Positions 34,332 through 47,076 of a stretch of DNA of 64,000 nucleotides are shown here, piece after piece. Position numbers and translations under genes: made by a program. Positions within the stretch are counted from its first letter, which is position 1. Each line of letters begins with the position of its first letter. The DNA is from Oleiagrimonas sp963747595 (GTDB lineage Bacteria; Pseudomonadota; Gammaproteobacteria; Xanthomonadales; Rhodanobacteraceae): positions 310,001-374,000 of the forward strand of contig CAVVFO010000002.1 of the NCBI GenBank assembly GCA_963747595.1, read 5' to 3'. Under the pieces are notes generated by a model. It saw only the letters and a program-made list of their open reading frames with translations, made no database searches and had not been told where the DNA came from.

Positions 34332-35459
34332 ATGAGTAAACCCTGCTACTACGAAACACTGAGTGTCTCGCGCACCGCGGACGGCGCCGAGCTGAAGAAA
34401 TCCTTCCGCCGCATGGCGATGAAGTATCACCCGGATCGCAACCCCGACGATCCCCAGGCACAGGAGAAGTTCAAGGAGGCCAAGGAGGCCTACGAAGTGC
34501 TGTCCGATTCCAGCAAGCGCGCCATGTATGACCAGTATGGTCATGCTGCCTTCGAGGGCGGCATGGGGGGCGCCGGTGGTGGTGCCGGATTCGGCGACAT
34601 GGGTGACATCTTCGGTGACATCTTCGGCGACATCTTCGGAGGCGGCGGAGGCCGCGCACGTCCGCAGCGTGGCGCCGACTTGCGCTACGTGATGGATGTG
34701 GAACTGGTCGAAGCCGTCTTCGGCATCGAGCGCGAGGTCGAAATCCCCACACTGGTGGAGTGCGAAAACTGCAATGGTTCCGGCTCTGCGGACGGCAAGG
34801 TCGCCACGTGCGCCACCTGTGCCGGCCACGGCCGCGTGCGCATGCAGAACGGCATCTTCTCGGTGCAGCAGACCTGCCCGCATTGCGGCGGTAGCGGCCA
34901 GGCCATCGAGACCCCCTGCCGGTCATGCAGCGGCGCCGGTCGCGTCCAGGATACGCGCACCCTGTCGGTGCGCATTCCTGCCGGGGTGGACAATGGGGAT
35001 CGTATTCGTCTGACGGGGCAGGGCGAGGCGGCACCCGGCGGCGGGCAGCCGGGTGACCTGTATGTGGATATCCGCGTGGCGCCGCATCCGATCTTCACCC
35101 GCGAAGGCAACGACCTGCATTGCGAAGTGCCGATCCGTTTCGCCCAGGCCACCCTGGGTGCGGACATCCAGGTGCCGACGCTGGACGGCAACGTATCCAT
35201 CACCGTGCCGCCGGAGACCCAGACCGGACAGACCTTCCGGCTGCGCGGGCGGGGCGTGAAATCCGTGCGTGGCCGTCGCACCGGCGATCTGATCTGCCGT
35301 GTGGCGGTGGAGACGCCTGTGCGTCTGAGCAAGGAACAACGCGAGCTGCTGCAAGCCTTCGAGGACAGCTTCCCGCGGGAAGACGACTCCAAGCATTCGC
35401 CGCGGGCCAGTTCATGGGTGGATGGAGTACGCCAGTTCTGGTCGAAAGTGACCTCGTGA
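34332..35459 (+). CDS. dnaJ: Chaperone DnaJ (Hsp40)
   Basis: Co-chaperone that stimulates DnaK ATP hydrolysis. It has 375 residues: a J domain with His33-Pro34-Asp35, a Gly/Phe-rich linker with GDIFGDIFGDIFGG repeats (about 90-110), four zinc-finger repeats (CENCNGSG, CATCAGHG, CPHCGGSG, CRSCSGAG; about 145-210), and C-terminal substrate-binding domains. The ATG at 34332 has no recognisable Shine-Dalgarno sequence upstream, unlike its neighbours. The upstream terminator implies partial read-through from dnaK or an unseen promoter. Confidence 0.97.
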   Translation: MSKPCYYETLSVSRTADGAELKKSFRRMAMKYHPDRNPDDPQAQEKFKEAKEAYEVLSDSSKRAMYDQYGHAAFEGGMGGAGGGAGFGDMGDIFGDIFGDIFGGGGGRARPQRGADLRYVMDVELVEAVFGIEREVEIPTLVECENCNGSGSADGKVATCATCAGHGRVRMQNGIFSVQQTCPHCGGSGQAIETPCRSCSGAGRVQDTRTLSVRIPAGVDNGDRIRLTGQGEAAPGGGQPGDLYVDIRVAPHPIFTREGNDLHCEVPIRFAQATLGADIQVPTLDGNVSITVPPETQTGQTFRLRGRGVKSVRGRRTGDLICRVAVETPVRLSKEQRELLQAFEDSFPREDDSKHSPRASSWVDGVRQFWSKVTS

Positions 35460-35499
35460 GCGGCAGACGATCTTGCCGAGCAAGGCACTGCCGCTTTTT
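35459..35499 (+). terminator. Intrinsic terminator behind dnaJ
   Basis: AGCGGCAG (35459-35466) pairs with CTGCCGCT (35488-35495), with an inner CTTGC/GCAAG stem, and runs into five Ts. It separates the heat-shock cluster from dapB. Confidence 0.8.
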
Positions 35500-35530
35500 G
35501 TAGGCCCGGGAATACAGGGGGACCACCGCA

Positions 35531-36334
35531 ATGATTGACAGCATCCGTCTCGCCATCAATGGCGCGTCCGGCCGCATGGGGCGCGCGCTGATGGAGCTGG
35601 CGCGGGCGCAGCGGCGATTTGCGTTGACGCGTGCAGTCATTGACCATGGTTCCGCGCTGGTCGGCCAGCCCGTGCAGACGCCGGCCACGGCCGGATCCCT
35701 GCGCTACAGCGCCGGGTGGGAGGATACGCCGGACATCGACGTGGTGATCGATTTCAGCGCACCTTCGGGACTGGCCCAGGTGCTCGACTATTGCGTCGAG
35801 CACGCCGTCCCGCTGGTCACCGGTACCACCGGGTTGGAACCCTCGCTGGAGTCCCGGCTTGACGAGGCCTCGGAGCAAATCGCGGTCCTGCGTTCCGCCA
35901 ACTTCAGTCTGGGTGTGGCTGTACTCACGCGCCTGCTGGGTATCGCGGCGGCGGCATTGCCCGCCTGGGACCTGGAGATCCTGGAAATGCATCACGGGCG
36001 CAAGCAGGATACCCCTTCCGGCACGGCACTGGCGTTGGGTGAAGCCGCGGCGAGCGCGCGCCAGGTATCGCTTCAGGACGTGCAGCAGCGTTCCCGCAAC
36101 GGGCATACCGGACCCCGTGACAAGGGCGCAATCGGTTTCGCGGTGTTGCGTGGCGGTGACGTGGTGGGTGAACACACCGCCTTCCTCGCGGGGCAGGGCG
36201 AACGCATCGAGCTCACCCATCGCGCCACGGATCGCGGCATTTTTGCCCGCGGTGCGCTGGAAGCCGCGGCATGGCTGAGCAGGCAAAAGCCCGGGCACTA
36301 CGATCTTGACGCCATGCTCGACGCGCTCGCCTGA
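35531..36334 (+). CDS. dapB: 4-hydroxy-tetrahydrodipicolinate reductase
   Basis: NAD(P)H-dependent step of the diaminopimelate/lysine pathway, feeding peptidoglycan. It has 267 residues. The Rossmann motif NGASGRMGRALMELA is at about 10-25, the GTTG loop (TGTTGLEP) near 98, and the catalytic/substrate segment EMHHGRKQDTPSGTALALGE near 153-172, with the FAVLRGGDVVGEHT region after it. The ATG at 35531 follows AGGGGGA. It stands between the dnaJ terminator and a convergent oxygenase gene; carAB begins about 1.1 kb downstream. Confidence 0.96.
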   Translation: MIDSIRLAINGASGRMGRALMELARAQRRFALTRAVIDHGSALVGQPVQTPATAGSLRYSAGWEDTPDIDVVIDFSAPSGLAQVLDYCVEHAVPLVTGTTGLEPSLESRLDEASEQIAVLRSANFSLGVAVLTRLLGIAAAALPAWDLEILEMHHGRKQDTPSGTALALGEAAASARQVSLQDVQQRSRNGHTGPRDKGAIGFAVLRGGDVVGEHTAFLAGQGERIELTHRATDRGIFARGALEAAAWLSRQKPGHYDLDAMLDALA

Positions 36335-36508
36335 CACAGCCGCAGCATTTCAATCTGCGGCCGCGCAGCTCGGCTCGCTGGGAGATGCCGCTGGATCAGG
36401 ACGCTCATCGCAATCCTCACCTTTCCTGCAGGCGACGGCTGCGTCGCGCCTCGCTGCCTGCGCCATTTTTTTTGGCCGGGCCGTCTTGGCCGCGTACAGA
36501 TGAAATAT

Positions 36509-37201
36509 CTAATCGCGATGCGAGGCGCTGCGGTCGCGGCCGGCGCCAATGCGCTTGTCCAGCGACCCGAACAATTTCTTGAATGCACGCGAGAATTTGC
36601 CGCGCTTGGTCTTGCGCCGCTTGGCTTCCTCGCTGACCAGCCAGGCTACCTGGATCACGCGGCGCTCGCCTTCATACGGCAGATGCCCGTGAAACGAGTT
36701 CTCCGCGCGCTTGAAAACCGCCAGCTCCCCGTATAGCGGCTTGAGCTCTGGCGCCACCGTGGCGTCGATGTCGTCAATGTGCTCCAGAAAGCGCAGGCAG
36801 CCCTCGCTGATGTCCGGCCATTGCGGGTTGAGGTACAGCAATGCCGTGGCCACTTTGGATCTGCTGTCGGTATGGATCGTGCCGTGACGCTTGTTCAGGG
36901 AACGGCACAGCGTGACGAGGCTCGGGTACTGCCCCAGGTTGTCGATGCCCAGATGCCGGCCGATGACATCGGAAAACGCCGGCGCCGTGAGATTGCCGAT
37001 GAGCACGTTGATGCTCGGCCCGCAGTCATCCGGATCGTAGGGAAAAAACCCCGCTTCGTTGTACGCGGGGAAGTCACGCTCCAGCTCCTGTCGCGCTTCG
37101 CCCGGCAATTGCCCATGGGCGATCATGAACGCGAACGGCTGGTGGCGGACCAGGGTATCGCTGCGCTGCAGACGCGCAGGGTCGAGAAGGATGGTGTTCA
37201 T
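36509..37201 (-). CDS. 2OG-Fe(II) oxygenase-family protein, orphan
   Basis: A 230-residue protein with the hallmarks of a prolyl-hydroxylase-like double-stranded beta-helix: His110-x-Asp112 in GTIHTDSRSK, a distal His (171 or 173, FHGHLPY) and Arg181 (GERRVIQVAW), the usual iron and 2-oxoglutarate ligands. A basic tail (KRRKTKRGKFSRAFKKLFGSLDKR) follows the fold. The substrate is unknown. It stands alone on the reverse strand between dapB and carA, so context gives no clue; related proteins modify proteins or surface glycans. Confidence 0.78.
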   Translation of the reverse strand: MNTILLDPARLQRSDTLVRHQPFAFMIAHGQLPGEARQELERDFPAYNEAGFFPYDPDDCGPSINVLIGNLTAPAFSDVIGRHLGIDNLGQYPSLVTLCRSLNKRHGTIHTDSRSKVATALLYLNPQWPDISEGCLRFLEHIDDIDATVAPELKPLYGELAVFKRAENSFHGHLPYEGERRVIQVAWLVSEEAKRRKTKRGKFSRAFKKLFGSLDKRIGAGRDRSASHRD

Positions 37202-37442
37202 GACAAGTAGCGTGCTCCGGAGACGGCCAAGTCTAATGCGAACCGCATGGAGGGACCTGCTTCATGCTGAATGATTGGGGCCTGGACGGATGCTGCACGG
37301 GATTTGTTATGGACACATCCGTCGTTGATCCCTAACATTGTCGTCCGCCCGCGGCACCCGCTTCCATCAACCGCAAGGCCTGTGCAAGCGGGCCTGAGCG
37401 TGGTGCTGCATCTTTGTCCAGCATTTTCAAGGCGGCTCCCGA

Positions 37443-38567
37443 ATGATCCCAGCTTTGCTCGCACTCGAAGACGGCAGCCTGTTTCATGGCCATGCCGTCG
37501 GTCACCATGGCGCAACCACCGGCGAGGTGGTGTTCAACACGGCCATGACCGGGTACCAGGAAATCCTCACCGATCCATCCTACACGCGTCAGCTGGTGAC
37601 GCTGACGCATCCGCATATCGGCAATACCGGCACCAATGCAGTCGACGTCGAATCGGACACGGTGCGCGCTGCTGGATTGATCGTGCGTGATGTCCCGCGA
37701 TTGGCCAGCAGCTGGCGCAATGAGGAGAGCCTGGGGGATTATCTGCGCCGGCACCGCATCGTCGCCATCGCCGGCATCGATACGCGGCGCCTGACACGCA
37801 TCCTGCGTGACAAGGGCGCGCTTGGTGGCTGCATTGTGGCGGGTGAAACGATCGACGAGGCCGAGGCCCTGGCGCAGGCGCGGGCTTTCCCCGGTCTGGG
37901 GGGCATGGACCTGGCCAAGGATGTTTCCACGCGGGAAAAACATGCCTGGACGCAGGGCAGCTACGACCTGGACGCGCAGTCGTTCGCGCGACCCACAGGG
38001 AAATACAAGGTCGTCGCCTACGATTTCGGCGTCAAGCACAATATCCTGCGCCTGTTGGCGGAACACGGTTGCGAGTTGACGTTGATGCCTGCGCAGACAC
38101 CGGCAGCCGAGGTTCTTGCGCTGCAGCCGGACGGCGTGTTCCTCACCAACGGGCCGGGGGATCCAGCTGCCTGCAGTTACGCCATCGAAGCGGCCCGCGC
38201 ATGCCTCGACGCACGCATTCCATTGTTCGGTATCTGTCTTGGCCACCAGATCATGGCGCTGGCCATCGGGGCGAAAACATTGAAGATGAAATTCGGCCAT
38301 CATGGTGCCAACCATCCGGTTCAGGATCTGGATAGCGGCCGTGTCCTGATCACCAGCCAGAATCACGGTTTCGCGGTGGATCCGGCCACGCTGCCGGGCA
38401 ACACGCGCGTGACCCATACCTCCCTGTTCGACGGATCGTTGCAGGGCTTTGCCCTCACCGACCGGCCCGCGTTCTGTTTCCAGGGGCATCCGGAAGCCAG
38501 CCCCGGGCCGCACGATATCGCGTATCTGTTCGACCGGTTTGCAACCTTGATGCAGGAGGCCTGCTGA
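37443..38567 (+). CDS. carA: Carbamoyl-phosphate synthase small subunit
   Basis: Glutaminase subunit that hydrolyses glutamine and channels ammonia to CarB for arginine and pyrimidine synthesis. It has 374 residues: the N-terminal CarA-specific domain (ALLALEDGSLFHGHAVG; TGYQEILTDPSYTRQLVTLT) and a class I glutamine amidotransferase domain with the nucleophile Cys in FGICLGHQIMALA and the His-x-Glu in FQGHPEASPGPHD. The stop TGA is one base from the carB start, giving tight coupling. No attenuator or ArgR box was recognised in the 241-base leader. Confidence 0.97.
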   Translation: MIPALLALEDGSLFHGHAVGHHGATTGEVVFNTAMTGYQEILTDPSYTRQLVTLTHPHIGNTGTNAVDVESDTVRAAGLIVRDVPRLASSWRNEESLGDYLRRHRIVAIAGIDTRRLTRILRDKGALGGCIVAGETIDEAEALAQARAFPGLGGMDLAKDVSTREKHAWTQGSYDLDAQSFARPTGKYKVVAYDFGVKHNILRLLAEHGCELTLMPAQTPAAEVLALQPDGVFLTNGPGDPAACSYAIEAARACLDARIPLFGICLGHQIMALAIGAKTLKMKFGHHGANHPVQDLDSGRVLITSQNHGFAVDPATLPGNTRVTHTSLFDGSLQGFALTDRPAFCFQGHPEASPGPHDIAYLFDRFATLMQEAC

Positions 38568-38568
38568 G

Positions 38569-41796
<3,228 letters not shown>

Positions 41797-41849
41797 GCAC
41801 GCGCCGCCGCCGACACTGCATTGCACATCATTGACCAGGAGGACACATC

Positions 41850-42335
41850 ATGAATCGTGCCCCCATGACCCAACAGGGCGCCGAGCGCCTGCGCAACGAG
41901 CTGAACCGCCTCAAGAGCGAAGAGCGGCCGCGTATCGTTGCCGACATCGCCGAGGCGCGCGCGCACGGCGATCTCAAGGAAAACGCCGAATATCATGCCG
42001 CGCGTGAGCAGCAGAGCTTCGTGGAAGGCCGTATCAACGAGCTGGAAGCGGCCCTGTCCACTGCGCAGGTGATCGATCCGTCCGGTCTCAATGCCGGGGA
42101 CCGCGTGGTGTTCGGCGCTACCGTGGAACTGGAAGACGAGGACAGCGGCGAAACAGTCACCTATCAGATCGTCGGCGACCTCGAGGCAGACATCAAGAAG
42201 AAGCTGATCGCCGTCTCGTCACCGATCGCACGCGCGCTGATCGGCAAGAACGAAGGTGACAGCTTCGAATTCGAAGCGCCCAACGGAACGCGCAGCTACG
42301 AAATCGTCGTCGTCCGCTATGGGTTCTCCGATTGA
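41850..42335 (+). CDS. greA: Transcription elongation factor GreA
   Basis: Rescues backtracked RNA polymerase by stimulating cleavage of the transcript. It has 161 residues: an N-terminal coiled coil (about 5-78) starting PMTQQGAERLRNELNRLKSEERP, with the acidic tip in AHGDLKENAEYHAAREQQ (Asp and Glu that position magnesium), then the FKBP-like C-terminal domain with SPIARALIGKNEGD. A strong AGGAGG ribosome site precedes the ATG. Placement right after carAB is frequent in proteobacteria. Confidence 0.97.
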   Translation: MNRAPMTQQGAERLRNELNRLKSEERPRIVADIAEARAHGDLKENAEYHAAREQQSFVEGRINELEAALSTAQVIDPSGLNAGDRVVFGATVELEDEDSGETVTYQIVGDLEADIKKKLIAVSSPIARALIGKNEGDSFEFEAPNGTRSYEIVVVRYGFSD

Positions 42336-42488
42336 ATCTGGGCGACTGGTGCGGCGAGATGAAACAGTTTGCTGCAAGGTGGCGCAAAAGGCCGCCCGTG
42401 GAGGTGCCGTGGGCAGGTGGTGCCATGCCGAAGCGGGCTGTGGCTATCGCCACGATGGCAGCCACGGACCGGTGAGAAGCTCCCTGAC

Positions 42489-44396
42489 ATGATCGCACTG
42501 CGTAACCTTGCCCTGCGCCGCGGCAGCCGGCTGTTGCTGTCGGATATCGACCTGACGCTGCATGCGGGCTGGAAGATCGGTGTCATCGGTCGCAACGGCT
42601 GCGGCAAATCCAGTTTGCTGGCCGCCGTGCGTGGCGAATTGGACACGGATGCCGGAGCACTGGACCTTCCCGCGGATGTGCGCATGGCCTCGGTGGCGCA
42701 GGAAACCCCGGCGCTGCCCGATGCGGCCATCGATTATGTCCTGGGCGGCGATACCCAGGTTGCCGCGGCACTGGATGCCGAAGCGCGTGCACACGCCGCC
42801 GGCGACCACCTCGCCGTTGCCGAGGCGCACCAGCGCATCGAGTCGTTGAATGGCTACGACGCGCGCGCCCGCGCCGGTCGTCTCATGCATGGGCTGGGAT
42901 TTGCGCCGGACACGCACGAGACTCCCGTGGCCGATTTTTCCGGCGGCTGGCGCGTGCGCCTGAATCTGGGCCGGGCGCTGATGGCGCCGTCGGACCTGCT
43001 GCTGCTGGACGAACCCACCAATCATCTAGATCTGGATGCCGTGCTGTGGCTGGAACAGTGGCTGCGGCGCTATCCCGGAACGCTGCTGGTGATCTCGCAT
43101 GATCGCGAGTTTCTCGATGGCGTGGTCACCCAGGTATTGCACCTGGAGAACGGCTCCGCACGTCTGTACAGCGGCGACTACAGCGCCTTTGAACGTCAGC
43201 GCGCCGAGCAGCTGCGGCAGCAGCAGATCGCGCACGAAAAAGAGCAGGCCGAGCGCGCCCACCTGCAATCCTTCATCGATCGCTTCAAGGCCAAGGCCAC
43301 CAAGGCCCGGCAGGCCCAGTCGCGCATGAAGCGGCTGGAGAAACTCGCCGGTACGGAAGCCGTGCGTGCCGAACGCAGCTTCCACTTCACGTTCCCGGAG
43401 CCCGAACGCCTGCCGCAATCCATGCTGGGGCTCGATGAAACCGACGCCGGCTACCGGGGCGATGCGCAAACCTCTGCATTGCGCGTCCTGGAGAACGTCA
43501 CCTTGCGGCTGGAATCCGGCGACCGTGTCGGTCTTCTCGGTCCCAATGGCGCCGGCAAATCCACACTGGTCAAGACGCTAGTGGGCGACTTGCCGCCGAT
43601 GGCAGGCGAACGCATGGCGCACAAGGACCTGCGCATCGGCTACTTCGCCCAGCACACAGTGGAAAGCCTGCGCGCCGGCGAAAGCCCCTTCGATCACCTG
43701 CGCGTACAGGCACCCGCCGCCTCCGCGCAGGAGTTGCGCAACTGGCTGGGCGCCTGGAATTTCGCCGGTGACCGCGCCTTCGATCCCGTGGACATTTTTT
43801 CCGGCGGCGAGCGTGCCCGCCTGGCGTTGGCGCTGATCGCATGGGAAAAGCCCAACCTGCTGCTGCTGGACGAGCCCACCAACCATCTGGACCTGGACAT
43901 GCGCGAGGCCCTGGCCGACGCGCTGAATGATTTCCCCGGTGCCATCGTGCTGGTTTCCCATGACCGTCACCTGCTGGGCCTGGTCTGCGACACATTCTGG
44001 CGTGTGGCGGATGGTCGCGTGGATCCGTTCGACGGCGACCTGGACGACTACGCCCGCTGGCTGCGCCAACGCGGCAGCGATCCGCAAGCAGGGCGTGGCA
44101 GCGACGGCAATGCGCCAGCTCCCACAGCGCGCGAACGCCGTCGCGCCGCGGCGCAGCAGCGCGAACGGCAGAAACCGTTGCGGCAGAAGATCCGCAAGCT
44201 GGATCAGCGCATGGAGGCCGTGCAAAAGGAACTGGCGGACATCGAGCAACGCATGTCCGACCCCCAGTTCTTCCATGCCGACAATGCAAAGGTCGCTTCG
44301 CTCAGCCAGCGCCAGGGGCGGTTGCGCAGTCAGCAGGACAGCATGGAAAGCGAATGGCTGGAACTGACTGAAGAGCTCGACAGCGTCTCCACATGA
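42489..44396 (+). CDS. yheS: ABC-F ATPase, YheS/Uup-like
   Basis: A 635-residue soluble protein with two ABC domains and no membrane part, so a translation-factor-type ABC-F rather than a transporter. Walker A motifs are GRNGCGKSS (about 37) and GPNGAGKST (about 350); the signatures FSGGWRVRL and FSGGERARL each lead to LLLLDEPTNHLDL. The linker between domains (about 240-300) is the long basic P-site interaction arm. A coiled C-terminal extension of about 100 residues follows. YheS-type proteins are thought to act on stalled ribosomes. The stop overlaps the next start (ATGA). Confidence 0.87.
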   Translation: MIALRNLALRRGSRLLLSDIDLTLHAGWKIGVIGRNGCGKSSLLAAVRGELDTDAGALDLPADVRMASVAQETPALPDAAIDYVLGGDTQVAAALDAEARAHAAGDHLAVAEAHQRIESLNGYDARARAGRLMHGLGFAPDTHETPVADFSGGWRVRLNLGRALMAPSDLLLLDEPTNHLDLDAVLWLEQWLRRYPGTLLVISHDREFLDGVVTQVLHLENGSARLYSGDYSAFERQRAEQLRQQQIAHEKEQAERAHLQSFIDRFKAKATKARQAQSRMKRLEKLAGTEAVRAERSFHFTFPEPERLPQSMLGLDETDAGYRGDAQTSALRVLENVTLRLESGDRVGLLGPNGAGKSTLVKTLVGDLPPMAGERMAHKDLRIGYFAQHTVESLRAGESPFDHLRVQAPAASAQELRNWLGAWNFAGDRAFDPVDIFSGGERARLALALIAWEKPNLLLLDEPTNHLDLDMREALADALNDFPGAIVLVSHDRHLLGLVCDTFWRVADGRVDPFDGDLDDYARWLRQRGSDPQAGRGSDGNAPAPTARERRRAAAQQRERQKPLRQKIRKLDQRMEAVQKELADIEQRMSDPQFFHADNAKVASLSQRQGRLRSQQDSMESEWLELTEELDSVST

Positions 44397-45301
44397 GCAC
44401 GCTGCACGTCCTGCTTCCCGATCTTGCCTCATGCGGCATGCCTGCCCAGTTGGCGCTGATGATGCAGCGCGGCAACCAGCGGCCGGCCGGCGGGTCCAGC
44501 TATCTGGATGCGGTGGCCGCACATTTCCGCATTGCCGGCGACACCCTGCCTGTGGCGGCGCTGATGCGCGAGGGGCTGCGTAGTGACGCCGAAGGATCAA
44601 CCTGGCTCTGCGCTGATCTCGCCTATCTGCAGCCCGACATGAACGGCGTCCGCATGATGGCCTGCGGCAATCTCGATATCAGTCGCGAGGAGACCGAGGA
44701 ACTGGCGCGCGCGTTGCGGCCGTTGTTCGGCGATCGTGGCTGTCTGCTGGAAACGACGACACCGTCGCGCTGGCATCTTCAACTGCCCCGGGGCGCGCAT
44801 CCGCCAACATTCGTGGCGCCGGACAATGCGCTCGGCGACGACCTGTTGCCGCATTTGCCGCAGGGACCCAACGGGCGGCGCTGGCGCCATCTGCTCAACG
44901 AGGCGCAGACCGTACTGCACCAGCACCCCGTGAACCGCAGCCGCATGGAACGCGGGCAGGTCCCGGCCAACAGCGTATGGTTCTGGGGCGGCGGCGCATT
45001 GCCCGCCTGGGTCCGCACATCGCTGGCACAGGTGTTCACCGATCAGCCCGTGCTGCGCGCACTGTCGCAACGCACGCGGGCGGCAGTGAGACCGCTGGCA
45101 GATTTCGACAGCCATCCGCTCTCTGCCGACGGCGACCTGTTGCTGGACCTGGAATCAATTCCACCGCACGCCGTTCCCTGGGAGGAATTGCGCCTCAGCG
45201 TGCGTCGCAAACCCGTGGATGCGCTGTCCCTGGAGTTCGCCAGCGGTGAGCGCGTGCTGTGGCGAGAGCGGCACCGCTGGCGCGTGTGGCGCCGCGGATG
45301 A
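44393..45301 (+). CDS. Phosphoglycerate-mutase-like protein of unknown role, between ABC-F and recJ
   Basis: A 302-residue protein often labelled a putative phosphoglycerate mutase (COG4255-like) in Xanthomonadales, where it regularly precedes recJ. The sequence starts STLHVLLPDLA and has a central NRSRMERGQVPANSVWFWGGGALPAW block, which resembles a short region of the cofactor-independent mutase/alkaline phosphatase superfamily. I could not find the complete set of metal ligands, so catalysis is doubtful and the name should be treated as a label. Four-base overlaps with both neighbours make a coupled trio with the ABC-F gene and recJ. Confidence 0.68.
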   Translation: MSTLHVLLPDLASCGMPAQLALMMQRGNQRPAGGSSYLDAVAAHFRIAGDTLPVAALMREGLRSDAEGSTWLCADLAYLQPDMNGVRMMACGNLDISREETEELARALRPLFGDRGCLLETTTPSRWHLQLPRGAHPPTFVAPDNALGDDLLPHLPQGPNGRRWRHLLNEAQTVLHQHPVNRSRMERGQVPANSVWFWGGGALPAWVRTSLAQVFTDQPVLRALSQRTRAAVRPLADFDSHPLSADGDLLLDLESIPPHAVPWEELRLSVRRKPVDALSLEFASGERVLWRERHRWRVWRRG

Positions 45302-47076
45302 GAACGTTACGCCTCGAACGTCGGGATGTGCCGGCCACCCGGTCCAGGGCGTGGCCCGAAACCGTCCACCCCGTGCTGCAACGCATCTACGCGGCACGCG
45401 GGGCCACCGATCCTCCGTCCGTGGAACACCGTCTGGCCCGTCTGCATGCGCCATCGACATTGACCGGCCTGGAACGCGCCACCTCACGTCTGGCGCGGGC
45501 CATCGCGAACGGGGAGCATGTCCTGATCGCCGGCGACTACGACTGCGACGGCGCCACCGGTGTCGCCGTGGCCGTACGTGGCCTGCGCATGCTGGGCGCA
45601 GCACACGTGGGCTACGTGATCCCCAACCGTTTTGCCCACGGCTACGGCCTCAGTCCAGGGCTGGTGGATTCCCTGTCGCACATGCCCGATGCGACCCAAC
45701 CCGATCTGATTGTCACCGTGGACAACGGCATCGCCAGCGTGGACGGTGTGGCAACGGCCCGCGCCCGCGGGATCGACGTCATCGTCACCGATCACCATCT
45801 GCCCGGCGAACGGTTGCCGGATGCATGCGCCATCGTCAATCCGAACCTGCCCGGAGATGCCTTTCCCAGCAAGGCATTGGCCGGGGTTGGCGTGATGTTC
45901 TATCTGCTGCTGGCACTGCGGGCGAAGATGTATCCCAGCGATCGTCCTGATCGCGAAGATCAAAAAGCGGCCATCCGTGGCCGCACTTTCCAAAAAAAGC
46001 GTCGTCCCGACCTTTCCTCTCTATTGGATCTGGTGGCACTGGGCACTGTGGCCGACATGGTGCCATTGGACTTCAACAACCGCGTGCTGGTCGAGAGCGG
46101 CTTGCGACGCATGCGCACCGGGCGCGCCTGCGCCGGCATCGCCGCGCTGGCCGAAGCCGGCGGCCGCAGCATGGCGACGCTGGTCGCCCTCGATCTGGGT
46201 TTTGCGCTGGCGCCCCGGCTGAATGCCGCCGGCCGGCTGGAGGACATGACGCTGGGTGTGGAATGCCTGCTGAGCGACGATCCCGGCGAGGCCGCCGAAC
46301 GGGCCCGAATGCTGTCAGCCATCAACAGCGAGCGGCGCGACCTGCAGTCCACGATGGTGGCCGATGCGGACGCCATGGTGGCCGACGTTGCGGTCGACTC
46401 GATGACCGGCGTGGTGGTCTCCGACCCTGGCTGGCATGCCGGCGTGGTCGGCCTGGTCGCCTCCAAGCTCAAGGAACGTCTGCACCGCCCGGTGGTGGCA
46501 TTCGCGCCGGCCGACGAGACGGGGTCGATGTTGCGCGGGTCGGCCCGCTCCATCCCGGGATTTCACATCCGCGACGCGCTCGCGGCAGTCGACGCCATGC
46601 ATCCCGGGATGTTGGGGCGCTTCGGCGGACATGCCATGGCCGCGGGGCTGGGCCTGGCGCGCGACAGACTGGAGGATTTCGCCAAGGCCTTCGATCGGGT
46701 CGCGCGGGCGCGAATCGCAGCGGAGCACCTGGAGCCGGTGTTGTGGACCGATGGTGAACTCGATCCCGGCGATTGCTCCCTGGAATTGGCACACGCGCTG
46801 CGCTACGCCGGCCCGTGGGGCCAGGCATTCCCTCCGCCGATCTTCGACAACGTGTTCGAATGCGTACAGCACCGCTCCATGGGCGAGAGCGGCAAGCACC
46901 TGCGGCTGCAGCTGCGTGATCCACGCGACGGCGCCGTGCTCAATGCCGTGATGTTCAATGTCCCCGCTGATCTGTCGATCCCGCCGTTGCTGCGTGCCGC
47001 CTACGAACTCAACGTCAATGACTGGCAGGGCAGGGAAAGCGCGCAGCTTCTGGTAAGGCACATCGAAGCTGTCTGA
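45298..47076 (+). CDS. recJ: Single-stranded-DNA exonuclease RecJ
   Basis: 5'-3' exonuclease for mismatch repair and RecF-pathway recombination. It has 592 residues from the ATG at 45298, which overlaps the preceding stop. Motifs of the DHH phosphoesterase core are in order: AGDYDCDGATG, VTVDNGIAS, VTDHHLPG (the DHH), LVALGTVADMVPL and APRLNAAGRL; the DHHA1 domain has FGGHAMAAGL; the C-terminal OB fold follows. Length is normal. It is the last gene before the 467-base gap that precedes the RND locus. Confidence 0.96.
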   Translation: MRTLRLERRDVPATRSRAWPETVHPVLQRIYAARGATDPPSVEHRLARLHAPSTLTGLERATSRLARAIANGEHVLIAGDYDCDGATGVAVAVRGLRMLGAAHVGYVIPNRFAHGYGLSPGLVDSLSHMPDATQPDLIVTVDNGIASVDGVATARARGIDVIVTDHHLPGERLPDACAIVNPNLPGDAFPSKALAGVGVMFYLLLALRAKMYPSDRPDREDQKAAIRGRTFQKKRRPDLSSLLDLVALGTVADMVPLDFNNRVLVESGLRRMRTGRACAGIAALAEAGGRSMATLVALDLGFALAPRLNAAGRLEDMTLGVECLLSDDPGEAAERARMLSAINSERRDLQSTMVADADAMVADVAVDSMTGVVVSDPGWHAGVVGLVASKLKERLHRPVVAFAPADETGSMLRGSARSIPGFHIRDALAAVDAMHPGMLGRFGGHAMAAGLGLARDRLEDFAKAFDRVARARIAAEHLEPVLWTDGELDPGDCSLELAHALRYAGPWGQAFPPPIFDNVFECVQHRSMGESGKHLRLQLRDPRDGAVLNAVMFNVPADLSIPPLLRAAYELNVNDWQGRESAQLLVRHIEAV

